Of a stretch of DNA of 64,000 nucleotides, positions 40,957-48,719 are shown piece after piece. Each line of letters starts with the position of its first letter. Position 1 is the first letter of the stretch. The notes below the pieces were generated by a model. That model ran no database searches. It was not told the DNA's origin and saw only the letters and a program-made list of their open reading frames with translations. The DNA is taken from positions 1 to 64,000 of the forward strand of contig NZ_CAJTSC010000010.1 of NCBI RefSeq assembly GCF_910578895.1. The letters are read 5' to 3'. This DNA comes from an uncultured Bacteroides sp. (GTDB lineage Bacteria > Bacteroidota > Bacteroidia > Bacteroidales > Bacteroidaceae). The position numbers and the translations under genes were made by a program.

Positions 40957-41961
40957 GTGGCAACAACCCTACGACATAACCTGACTTCCGCCTACCTGGA
41001 CGCCGCCCGTAAATTCTCCTCGCAGAAAAGGCGCAGGCGCATTGTGGCGTATGTGGAAAGCTATGACGATATCGCCTTCTGGCGTACTCTCCTGGCCGAG
41101 TTTGAAAATGAGGAGCGCTATTTCCAGGTGATGCTTCCCTCCGCCACCTCGTTGGCGAAGGGCAAGAAGATGGTGCTGATGAACACGCTCAATACCGCAG
41201 AGCTGGGGCGTAGCCTGATAGCCTGTGTGGACAGTGATTACGACTTCCTGTTGCAGGGCGCCACCGATGTGTCGCGGAAGATAAACCGCAACCCTTACAT
41301 TTTCCAGACCTACGGATACGCCATCGAGAACTTCCATTGCTTTGCCGAAAGCCTTCATGAGGTGTGCGTGCAGGCAACGCTGAACGACCGCTCCGTCCTC
41401 GACTTCCCCGCTTTCCTGAAGCGCTATTCGCAAATCGCCTATCCGCTGTTCCTGTGGAACGTGTGGTTCTACCGCCTGCACGACACGCACACATTCCCCA
41501 TGTACGATTTCCACTCCTGCGTCCGTTTGCGTGAGGTGAACCTGCGGCATCCCGACGGTGCTTTGGACGCCATGCAGCGTGCGGTGTCCGCCAAGCTGTC
41601 CGAACTGGAAACCCGCTTTCCGCAGCACATCGAGCATGTGGACCGGCTGGGAGAGGAGTTGCGGAAGTTGGGGCTGATGCCCGACAACACTTATCTGTAT
41701 ATGCAGGGGCATCACATCATGGATTGCGTGGTGCTGAAGTTGCTGATACCCGTCTGCACGTTGCTTCGCCGCGAGCGCGAGCAGGAGATTAAACGCCTGG
41801 CAGGGCACGACGAGCAGTTGCGCAACGAGCTGACGGGTTATGAGAACAGCCAGATTGACGTAGGCGTCATGCTGAGGAAAAACAGCGGCTACAAGAACCT
41901 CTATCTTTATCAATGGCTGAGGGAGGATATACGGGAGTTTCTTGAGAGGGAGAGGCTCTGA
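40957..41961 (+). CDS. DUF4435 (TOPRIM-like) protein
   Basis: A 334-residue cytoplasmic protein with a DUF4435 domain. The TOPRIM-type acidic residues are visible: glutamate in RIVAYVESYDDIAFWR (about residue 29) and the DxD of LIACVDSDYDFLL (about residue 92). A helical C-terminal half follows. DUF4435 with an AAA_15 ATPase is the architecture of the PARIS phage-defence pair (AriB/AriA); nuclease activity is therefore possible but inferred. The reading starts with GTG (encoding MATT), no upstream ATG fits. Confidence 0.82.
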   Translation: MATTLRHNLTSAYLDAARKFSSQKRRRRIVAYVESYDDIAFWRTLLAEFENEERYFQVMLPSATSLAKGKKMVLMNTLNTAELGRSLIACVDSDYDFLLQGATDVSRKINRNPYIFQTYGYAIENFHCFAESLHEVCVQATLNDRSVLDFPAFLKRYSQIAYPLFLWNVWFYRLHDTHTFPMYDFHSCVRLREVNLRHPDGALDAMQRAVSAKLSELETRFPQHIEHVDRLGEELRKLGLMPDNTYLYMQGHHIMDCVVLKLLIPVCTLLRREREQEIKRLAGHDEQLRNELTGYENSQIDVGVMLRKNSGYKNLYLYQWLREDIREFLERERL

Positions 41962-42024
41962 CGCTCTTTGCCTGAAAGGAAAACGCGGCACTCTCCTCTA
42001 CACTTTATGGAACAGTGTCATGCC

Positions 42025-42840
42025 TTACACTCCGCTGAAAGCACTGAATCCGCCGTCGATAGGCAGCAGTGCGCCTGTAACGAAGCTGGCGGCATCGCTG
42101 CACAGGAACTGTACGGCTCCGTTCAGCTCGTTGATGTCGCCGAAGCGCTTCATCGGGGTCTTTGCCAATACCTTCTTGCTGCGGTCGGTCAGTGAGCCGT
42201 CCGGGTTGATGAGCACGGCGCGGTTCTGGTCGCCGATGAAGAAGCCCGGGGCAATGGCGTTGACACGGATGCCGTCGCCGTATTTCAGCGCCAGTTCGCT
42301 TGCCAGCCACTGCGTGAAGTTGGCAACGGCGGTCTTGGCTGCCGAGTAGCCCGGAACGCGGGTGATGGCACTGTAAGCCGCCATCGACGATACGTTGACG
42401 ATACATCCCTTGCCCTGCTTTGCCATCACTTTGCTGAATACCAAAGAGGGATAGACGGTGCCGTTCATGTTCAGGTTGGTCACCTTTTCCCAGCAGGCGA
42501 TGTCCATGTCGTAGAAGTGCTGGTCGGGAGCCAGCGTGGCGCCCGGCATGTTTCCGCCGGCAATGTTCAGCAGGATGTCGATGCGTCCCCACTTTGCCAC
42601 GATGTCGTCGGCAAGCTGCTCAAGGCTGGCGATGTCCAGCACGTTGCCCACGATGCCGATAACGTCTTCACCATATTCCTTCAGTTCTTCCACACGCTTG
42701 TCCAGCTGTTCCTGGCGGATGTCTACCGCCACCACTTTGGCGCCTTGCTGCATGAAACTCTTGGCAATGCTGCCGCCCAGCACACCACCTGCTCCGGTGA
42801 TGACCGCTACTTTACCTGCAATACTGAATTGTTCGTTCAT
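42025..42840 (-). CDS. SDR-family oxidoreductase, probable D-mannonate/fructuronate oxidoreductase
   Basis: A 271-residue short-chain dehydrogenase. NAD(P) motif ITGAGGVLGGSIAK, then NIAGGNMPG, catalytic serine in SSMAAYSAI and YSAAKTAVANF (YxxxK). It lies 36 bases after uxuA on the same strand, so it most likely interconverts D-fructuronate and D-mannonate in glucuronate breakdown, replacing the unrelated UxuB of enterobacteria. The substrate is inferred from context only. Confidence 0.83.
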   Translation of the reverse strand: MNEQFSIAGKVAVITGAGGVLGGSIAKSFMQQGAKVVAVDIRQEQLDKRVEELKEYGEDVIGIVGNVLDIASLEQLADDIVAKWGRIDILLNIAGGNMPGATLAPDQHFYDMDIACWEKVTNLNMNGTVYPSLVFSKVMAKQGKGCIVNVSSMAAYSAITRVPGYSAAKTAVANFTQWLASELALKYGDGIRVNAIAPGFFIGDQNRAVLINPDGSLTDRSKKVLAKTPMKRFGDINELNGAVQFLCSDAASFVTGALLPIDGGFSAFSGV

Positions 42841-42876
42841 AGTTTTCTTTCTCCTTTCTTGCTTATTTATTAGAGT

Positions 42877-44055
42877 TTATATACGGTTCCCCAATTCATC
42901 CTGTACCACCGCCATCATGCCTTCCACCTGTGCCAGTGCCAGCATGCGTCCGTGGAACGAATAGCCGGGATTATATCCCTTGTCCTCGTCGCCCAGCATC
43001 ATCCGTCCGTGGTCCACGCGCATCGGCAGGGCGGGGTTCTCCTTCTCGAAGATGCGGATAAGGTCGATGAGGTGCCCGCGTCCCGTCAGGTGCGAACTCT
43101 CTATGAAGTTTCCGCCCGGCATGGCTGCGGTGCTGCGCAGGTGCACGAAGTGGGTGCGCGAGGCGAACCGGCGGGCAAGCTCGCGGGTGTCGTTATGCTC
43201 TCCCGCGCTGAGCGAGCCGGCGCAGAAGGTCAGCCCGTTGTGCGGATTGTCCACGGCATGAAGGAACCATGCGATGTCCTCTTCGTTGGTGACGATGCGC
43301 GGCAGTCCCAATACCTGGAAAGGCGGGTCGTCGGGGTGCACGCATAGGTTCACGCCATACTCCTCGCACACCGGCATCACGGCGGCAAGGAAATGGCGCA
43401 TGTTTTCGCGCAGCGCGTCGCGGTCGATGCCCTTGTACAGTGCCAGCAGGCGCTTGAAGATGCTTACCGGGTTCTTGTCCCCCTCCTTGATGTTGCCGTT
43501 CACGAAGCCCTGCGTCTTTACGATAATCGTGTCGATGAGGTTCTCTTTCTCGGCTTCGGTGATGGTCTTGTCCAGCTCCGCCACCTTGGCAAGCTCTTCT
43601 GCCGAATAGTCCTGTTCCGCTCCCTCGCGTTGCAGGATGCGCAGGTCGAAATAGGCGAAGCGTATCCGGTCGAAGTAGAGCGACGAGGTGCCGTCCGCCC
43701 AAGGGTGTTGCAGGTCGGTGCGTATCCAGTCGATGACGGGCATGAAGTTGTAGCACACGGTCTTTATGCCGCACTTGCCCAGGTTGGCAAGGCTCACCTT
43801 GTAGTTCTCTATCAGTTGTTCCCGTTCCGGTCCGGCATACTTGATTGCCTCGCACACGGGCAGGCTCTCCACGACCGACCATCGCAAGCCGTGCGACTCG
43901 ATGTAACGCTTCAGGTCGCCGATAGCCTCTTCGGTCCATACTTCGCCGTTGGGCACATCGTGCAGGGCGGTGACTATGCCTTCCACGCCGATTTGCCGGA
44001 GCATATCGAGCGTTATCTTGTCTTTCTTGCCAAACCATCTCCAGGTCTTTTCCAT
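42877..44055 (-). CDS. uxuA: Mannonate dehydratase
   Basis: TIM-barrel, metal-dependent dehydratase converting D-mannonate to 2-keto-3-deoxygluconate in hexuronate catabolism. The 392 residues start MEKTWRWFGKKDKITLDMLRQ, with family blocks NFMPVIDWIRTDL, VNLCVHPDDPPF and HFVHLRST; the C-terminal MRVDHGRMM region is present. First gene of a two-gene operon with the SDR gene. A -7 box lies 40 bases upstream. A divergent AraC-type gene lies 670 bases away. Confidence 0.95.
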   Translation of the reverse strand: MEKTWRWFGKKDKITLDMLRQIGVEGIVTALHDVPNGEVWTEEAIGDLKRYIESHGLRWSVVESLPVCEAIKYAGPEREQLIENYKVSLANLGKCGIKTVCYNFMPVIDWIRTDLQHPWADGTSSLYFDRIRFAYFDLRILQREGAEQDYSAEELAKVAELDKTITEAEKENLIDTIIVKTQGFVNGNIKEGDKNPVSIFKRLLALYKGIDRDALRENMRHFLAAVMPVCEEYGVNLCVHPDDPPFQVLGLPRIVTNEEDIAWFLHAVDNPHNGLTFCAGSLSAGEHNDTRELARRFASRTHFVHLRSTAAMPGGNFIESSHLTGRGHLIDLIRIFEKENPALPMRVDHGRMMLGDEDKGYNPGYSFHGRMLALAQVEGMMAVVQDELGNRI

Positions 44056-44094
44056 ACTTCTTTCGTATTAATGATTTAAAATGATTGTTTACCG

Positions 44095-44102
44095 CAAAGA
44101 TA
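44095..44102 (-). promoter_or_regulatory. -7 promoter box of uxuA
   Basis: Minus-strand TATCTTTG, 40 bases before the uxuA ATG. Confidence 0.65.
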
Positions 44103-44186
44103 GCCACTAAAACGCTTCGCATGTGAACGGATATTTGCAGGATGTTTGCGGATATTTGCATATATCGGGCAGTTCTGCCGGTCATG

Positions 44187-44212
44187 CACGGCTTTTTCAT
44201 TTGCGGGAGTAG
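44187..44212 (+). repeat. Element A left-end fragment
   Basis: CACGGCTTTTTCATTTGCGG followed by GAGT. The rest of this copy is absent, and the 22-bp palindrome array follows 60 bases later. Confidence 0.6.
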
Positions 44213-44269
44213 CCGGTCTGAAGTGTCATGCCACAGTGCCGGCGGAAAGGGCGGCGGGAGTTTCTTTTG

Positions 44270-44353
44270 TTCCCAACAAGCTGGGAATTTGTTCCACACT
44301 TGTTGGAACTGCCTTCCCAAAGGGTTGGGAAATCGTTCCCGGCTTGCCGGGAA
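44270..44353. repeat. 22-bp-period array of four TTCCC...GGGAA palindromes
   Basis: Palindromes start at 44270, 44292, 44314 and 44336, exactly 22 bp apart: TTCCCAACAAGCTGGGAA, TTCCACACTTGTTGGAA, TTCCCAAAGGGTTGGGAA, TTCCCGGCTTGCCGGGAA. The palindrome arms are conserved while the centres vary, with compensating pairs in the last one. Same design as 11947-12008. Confidence 0.9.
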
Positions 44354-44361
44354 CACTTGGA

Positions 44362-44669
44362 GTCCTTTACATAGTCCGCTATGCTTCTCATGAAAACTGA
44401 AAAACATCCTTGCTAAGAAACTCTCACGGCTTTTTCATTTACAGGAATTAAGAGGAGTCATCACTTCGCATCGCTTCATTAGGAGTTAAGGGAGTTAGAG
44501 GAGTTAGAGCCGATACTCTTGTGTATTACATCGTTGCAGAGGTATCGGTTTTAACTTCTAACCCGGTTTGGCGGCTGATAACTCCCTTTAACTCCTCTAA
44601 CTCCTGTAAATGAAAAAGCCGTGAAGAACCCTCAAAATAATGCCGGATAAAATTTAAACAGGCTCTTAT
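44362..44669 (+). repeat. Element B copy split by element A
   Basis: The left part is CTTTACATAGTCCGCTATGC to AAGAAACTCT (44424). The right part is AAGAACCCTCAAAATAATGC to AAATTTAAACAGGCTCTTA. Joined, they resemble the uninterrupted right half at 29400-29491. The interruption is element A at 44425-44623. Confidence 0.75.
44425..44623 (-). mobile_element. Element A, complete 199-bp copy inserted in element B
   Basis: Perfect terminal inverted repeats begin with CACGGCTTTTTCATTTAC and extend 22 bp. The arms are nonamers of the GGAGTTA(A/G)(A/G) type. The inner stem AGCCGATAC/GTATCGGTT (44508-44516, 44542-44550) encloses a 25-nt loop that is the inverse of the loop at 25 and 29 kb. The flanks AAGAAACTCT and AAGAACCCTC look like an imperfect target duplication. 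No ORF, so a nonautonomous MITE-like element is inferred. Confidence 0.7.
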
Positions 44670-44676
44670 TATTCGT

Positions 44677-44684
44677 ATCTTTGG
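44677..44684 (+). promoter_or_regulatory. -7 promoter box of the AraC-type gene
   Basis: TATCTTTG, 45 bases before the ATG at 44730. It lies directly beyond the right end of the split element B. Confidence 0.6.
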
Positions 44685-44729
44685 GCGGCGGGCAGGCAGA
44701 TGTGCGCCGCACCCGCATCAGGCAGCGTT

Positions 44730-45605
44730 ATGAGACAGTTAATAAACGAACAACTTCAGATTTCGGAGTCCAACCCGATAAAGGCGCGTCGCTACGACTA
44801 CGACCGCTTCTCCTATCCCTGGCACTTCCACAGCCAGTACGAGATAATCTATGTGGAGAAAAGCGGCGGGCTTTGCTTCGTGGGCGACTGCATCGAGCGC
44901 TTCTCCGAGGGGGATGTGGTGCTGCTTGGTCCCAACCTGCCCCATTACATGCGGAGCGACGATGCTTATCAGGGCGGCAATCCCCTGTTGCGGGTGCAGG
45001 GCACCATCATCCAGTTCGAGGAGAACTTCATGCAATACTCTTTCGACCGCTATCCGCAGTTCCGCCAGATACGGCTGCTGCTGGAGGAAGCCAAGCGGGG
45101 GGTACTCTTCCGTGCCGCTGCCGAAGCCGGCGACACGGTGCGCCGCCTGCTGTCCGCCTTTCCCGGACTGAAGGGCTTCTGCCAGCTGACCGGATTGCTG
45201 GAACTGCTGCAGGCGATGGCGGTGTCTGCCCCGAAGAAACTACTGGCAAGCCCCTGCTACTACGAAAAGTTTCCCACGGCGGGCAACAAGCGGATTGATA
45301 AGATTATCTCTTTCATCAACAGCAATTACACCCGTCCCCTCAGGCTTGACGAGATGGCGGAAATGGCGAATATGAACAGCAGCGCCTTCTGCCGTTTCTT
45401 CAAGGAAGCTACGGAGAAGACCTTCCTGCAATATGTGGCGGACATGCGCATAGGCTACGCGTGCAAGCTGCTCGCCATCGGCGACATGGAGGTGGCGCAG
45501 ATAGCCGTGGAGTGCGGGTTCGATGCCATTTCGCACTTCAACCGCACCTTCAAGCAACTGACGGGGATGACGCCTACGCAGTACAGGAGCCAGATCATGA
45601 AATAG
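44730..45605 (+). CDS. AraC family transcriptional regulator
   Basis: A 291-residue regulator with an N-terminal cupin-like sensor (YPWHFHSQYEIIYVEKSGG, FSEGDVVLLGPNLPHYM) and a C-terminal double helix-turn-helix (LDEMAEMANMNSSAFCRFF; QIAVECGFDAISHFNRTFKQ). The start at MRQLINEQ was preferred to an ATG ten codons upstream, which is closer to the promoter and lacks family similarity. Divergent to uxuA, so a sugar-acid inducer is conceivable but not shown. It converges on nuoN with a single base between stop codons. Confidence 0.9.
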   Translation: MRQLINEQLQISESNPIKARRYDYDRFSYPWHFHSQYEIIYVEKSGGLCFVGDCIERFSEGDVVLLGPNLPHYMRSDDAYQGGNPLLRVQGTIIQFEENFMQYSFDRYPQFRQIRLLLEEAKRGVLFRAAAEAGDTVRRLLSAFPGLKGFCQLTGLLELLQAMAVSAPKKLLASPCYYEKFPTAGNKRIDKIISFINSNYTRPLRLDEMAEMANMNSSAFCRFFKEATEKTFLQYVADMRIGYACKLLAIGDMEVAQIAVECGFDAISHFNRTFKQLTGMTPTQYRSQIMK

Positions 45606-45606
45606 C

Positions 45607-47046
45607 TTACATCCCGAACGCAACCTTCCCGATTGCCTGGTACACCCCGCCGGCTATGCTCAGCAGCACGATGCCCAGCGTGCAGACGGCAAGTCCGGCA
45701 CGTGTGTAATTGTCGCTGCGGAAAGCGGGGATAGGTTCATCGCTCTTGTTGATGTACATTGCCTTTACCACCTTCAGGTAGTAGTAGAGCGACAGCACCG
45801 TGTTGACCAGCGCGATGAACACCAGCAGGTGGAAACCACTTTGGAATGCCGCCGCAAAGATGAAGAACTTCGAGAAGAAGCCCGCGAACGGCGGGATGCC
45901 TGCCAGCGAGAACAAGGAGAGCGTCAACAGGAAAGCCACTTTGGGATTGGTGGCATACAGTCCGTTGTAGTCTTCCAGCGTGAACTTGTGGGCGCGCAAC
46001 GCCACTATCGTGATGACGGTGAAGACGGCAAGGTTGGCAAACAGGTAAATCAGCACATAATACACCAGCGATGTCATGCCCAGCGACGTCCCGCTGATGA
46101 CACCCAGCATGATGTATCCCGCCTGCGAAATGCTGGAGAACGCCATCAGCCGTTTCAGGTTCTCCTGGCGCAGCGCAAAGAGGTTGGCAAGCGTGATGGA
46201 GGCGATGATGACCCAGTAGAGCGTTTCCTGCCATTGTGCCGCCATCGGTGCGAACACCTTGTAGAGGATGGTCATCAGCACGAACGCCGCAGCGCCTTTG
46301 GATATGACGCTCAGATAGGCGGTTACCGTGCTCGGGGCGCCTTCGTAAACGTCTGCCGTCCACAGGTGGAAGGGCACCAGCGAGATTTTAAATCCCATGC
46401 CCGAGAAGAAGAATACGAACGCCATGACCTGCAACGGGTTGCCGTCCAGATGTGCCGGGATGTCGGCAAAGTAGAGCGTGCCTGCCGTGCCGTATATCAG
46501 CGAAATGCCGTAGAGCAGCAGCCCGCTGGAGAAGAGTGCGGTAAGGATGTACTTGGCACCCGCTTCGGCAGAGTGGTGGCGGTACTTATCGAACGCCACC
46601 AGCGCCGCCATCGGGATGCTGGCTGTCTCCAGCCCGATGAAGAACATCAGGAAGTGACCGGCGGAAATCATCAGATACATGCCTAAGAGCGTGGAGAGCG
46701 TCAGCACGTAGAACTCGCCCTGCTTGATTGCCGTATCGGGAAGACGCATCCACTCGTGCGCCATCAGGAAGACGATGAGCGTGCCCACGCTGAGAATGGA
46801 CTTGACGATGCTCTGTATCGGCTGGTTGTGGTACATGCCGCCGAAAGCGTCGGCTGCCTCGCCGGGGACAATGGTGATGAACGTATGGATGATGAGCAGG
46901 GCGATGGGCAGCATGGTGTTCAGCACCGGCTTGCCGTCATTCTTATGCGCGTCCGGACTCATGAAGAGGTCGGCTACGAACAGGATAACGATAACGGCTA
47001 TCAGCGACAGCTCTTCTTTCATTAGGAGAAATTGGGAGTAATCCAT
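45607..47046 (-). CDS. nuoN: NADH-quinone oxidoreductase subunit N
   Basis: Antiporter-like proton-pumping subunit of complex I in the inner membrane, 479 residues, about 14 helices. The core Lys/Glu region is recognisable around FHLWTADVYEGAPSTVTAYL and AFSSISQAGYIMLG. Last gene of the nuo operon, 37 bases after nuoM. Confidence 0.95.
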   Translation of the reverse strand: MDYSQFLLMKEELSLIAVIVILFVADLFMSPDAHKNDGKPVLNTMLPIALLIIHTFITIVPGEAADAFGGMYHNQPIQSIVKSILSVGTLIVFLMAHEWMRLPDTAIKQGEFYVLTLSTLLGMYLMISAGHFLMFFIGLETASIPMAALVAFDKYRHHSAEAGAKYILTALFSSGLLLYGISLIYGTAGTLYFADIPAHLDGNPLQVMAFVFFFSGMGFKISLVPFHLWTADVYEGAPSTVTAYLSVISKGAAAFVLMTILYKVFAPMAAQWQETLYWVIIASITLANLFALRQENLKRLMAFSSISQAGYIMLGVISGTSLGMTSLVYYVLIYLFANLAVFTVITIVALRAHKFTLEDYNGLYATNPKVAFLLTLSLFSLAGIPPFAGFFSKFFIFAAAFQSGFHLLVFIALVNTVLSLYYYLKVVKAMYINKSDEPIPAFRSDNYTRAGLAVCTLGIVLLSIAGGVYQAIGKVAFGM

Positions 47047-47083
47047 GGGTGTGAATTATGAATTGTGAATTTTGAATTATGGG
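47047..47083 (-). repeat. Heptamer array between nuoM and nuoN
   Basis: GTGAATT, ATGAATT, GTGAATT, TTGAATT, ATGGGTT units fill the 37-base gap, beginning within a few bases of the nuoN start. Confidence 0.7.
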
Positions 47084-48565
47084 TTATTGGAAGAGGGTGG
47101 TTATGGGGAGGACGCTCTCTCCGATCATGTTGCTTATCCACAGCGGGGCGATGCCCAGGCATGCCACGCAGGCGATAAGGATGATGACGGCGGTGCGCTC
47201 GTCCCAGGTGGCGTCGGTCAGCGCCAGGTGGTGCTTGTCGGTGCATGTGCCGTAGAGGATTTTGCCCACAAGGCGGAGAATGTAGACTGCGGTAATCACG
47301 ATGCTTGTGCAGGCAATGACGGTCCATGCGCGGTGGAAGGTGTCGGGATGCTGGAAAGCGCCGTTGAAGATGGTCATTTCGGCAACGAAACCGCTGAGCC
47401 CCGGCAGCCCGAGGTTGGCAAGTCCGGCAATGACGTAAGACACCGCCAGGAAAGGCATGACCTTCATCAGCCCGCTAAGCTCGCGCACGTCCCGCGTGTG
47501 TGTCCGTCCGTAAATCATGCCGATAAGGGCGAAGAACAGGGCGGTCATCAGCCCGTGCGACAGCATCTGCAACACCGCGCCCGTGCAGGCGGTGCGGTTC
47601 ATCATCAGGATGGCAAAAAGCACCAGTCCGCAGTGCGACACGGAGGAGTAGGCGTTGATGTATTTCAAGTCGGTCTGCACGCAGGCGGAGAGCGCGCCGT
47701 ACACTACGGAAATGCCCGTCAGCACGAGGAATATCCAGCCAAGCTCCTGTGCGGCTTCGGGCATCAGGTACATGGCGATGCGGAAACATCCGTATCCGCC
47801 CAGTTTCATCAGTACGCCGGCATGCAGCATGGATACGGCAGTCGGTGCGGATGCGTGGCCGTCGGGGCTCCAGGTGTGGAAGGGGAACAGCGCGCCCAGC
47901 ACGCCGAAGCCGAGGAAGGTGAGCGGGAACCAGATGCGTTGCTGCTCGACGGGGATGCTGTGCAGCCGGGCTATCTCCAACAGGTTCATGGTGGTGGCGC
48001 CGCTGCCGAAGTAGATGCCCAGGATGCCGATGAGCAGGAAAGCGGAGCCGCCCATCAGCATCAGCGTCAGCTTCATGGCGGCGTACTCCTTGCGTCCCGA
48101 ACCCCATACGCCAATCAGCAGGTACATCGGGATGAGCGCCACCTCGTAGAACATGAACATGGTGAACAGGTCGGTGGAGATAAAGAAACCGAATACGCCC
48201 ATCGACAGCAGGGTGAACCACAGGAAATACTCTTTGGTGAGCGGTTGCAGGCGCCAGGAGGCGAACGTTCCCGTAAAGACGATGATGGCGGAGAGCAGCA
48301 GCATGGCTACCGAAATGCCGTCTACGCCTACGGAGTAGTGGATGTTGAGCGCCGGATACCAGGCGGTGTCCGCACGGAACAGCATTTCGTCCGCGGCTCC
48401 GCCCTGGCGGGCTTGCAGGTAGGCGACGGTCAGCCCCACGGCGGCAACGAGCAATGCCGATGCGCCGGTCACCATCACCGCACGTATCTGCGCGATGTTG
48501 CGGCTGAGCCAAAGCCCCAATAGCATCAGCAGGGGAATGAATACAAATATGGATAAGAAGTTCAT
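47084..48565 (-). CDS. nuoM: NADH-quinone oxidoreductase subunit M
   Basis: Second antiporter-like subunit of complex I, 493 residues. Typical blocks are SVGVDGISVAMLLLSAIIVF, LMFMFYE-type FTMFMFYEVALIPMYLLIG, FPFHTWSPDGHASAPTAVSM and AYSSVSHCGLVLFA. It is separated from nuoL by 142 bases of heptamer repeats. Confidence 0.96.
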   Translation of the reverse strand: MNFLSIFVFIPLLMLLGLWLSRNIAQIRAVMVTGASALLVAAVGLTVAYLQARQGGAADEMLFRADTAWYPALNIHYSVGVDGISVAMLLLSAIIVFTGTFASWRLQPLTKEYFLWFTLLSMGVFGFFISTDLFTMFMFYEVALIPMYLLIGVWGSGRKEYAAMKLTLMLMGGSAFLLIGILGIYFGSGATTMNLLEIARLHSIPVEQQRIWFPLTFLGFGVLGALFPFHTWSPDGHASAPTAVSMLHAGVLMKLGGYGCFRIAMYLMPEAAQELGWIFLVLTGISVVYGALSACVQTDLKYINAYSSVSHCGLVLFAILMMNRTACTGAVLQMLSHGLMTALFFALIGMIYGRTHTRDVRELSGLMKVMPFLAVSYVIAGLANLGLPGLSGFVAEMTIFNGAFQHPDTFHRAWTVIACTSIVITAVYILRLVGKILYGTCTDKHHLALTDATWDERTAVIILIACVACLGIAPLWISNMIGESVLPITTLFQ

Positions 48566-48719
48566 GATGATTTCAGATTTATGATTTCAGATTTCAGAAT
48601 TATCAATTGTCAACTACTAATTGTGAATTACTAACTGTCAGCTACTAACTGTCATTTATCAACTGTCAGCTGTTGACTGTCATTTACCAACTATCGACTA
48701 TTAACTATCAACTGTTAAG
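48566..48719 (-). repeat. Heptamer array, 22 units, between nuoL and nuoM
   Basis: Twenty-two consecutive 7-base units read without a register change: GATGATT, TCAGATT, TATGATT, TCAGATT, then TACTAAC, TGTCAGC, TGTCATT, TATCAAC types to TGTTAAG. The array starts one base after the nuoM ATG and extends over the last four nuoL codons. Confidence 0.88.

Noticed and set aside
44056..44729. Insertion sequence in the uxuA-araC gap
   Set aside because: The repeats are noncoding; no transposase frame or recognisable IS ends are present.
47072..48523. 483-codon open frame opposite nuoM
   Set aside because: His/Gly/Glu-rich shadow of a membrane-protein gene; nuoM is unambiguous.
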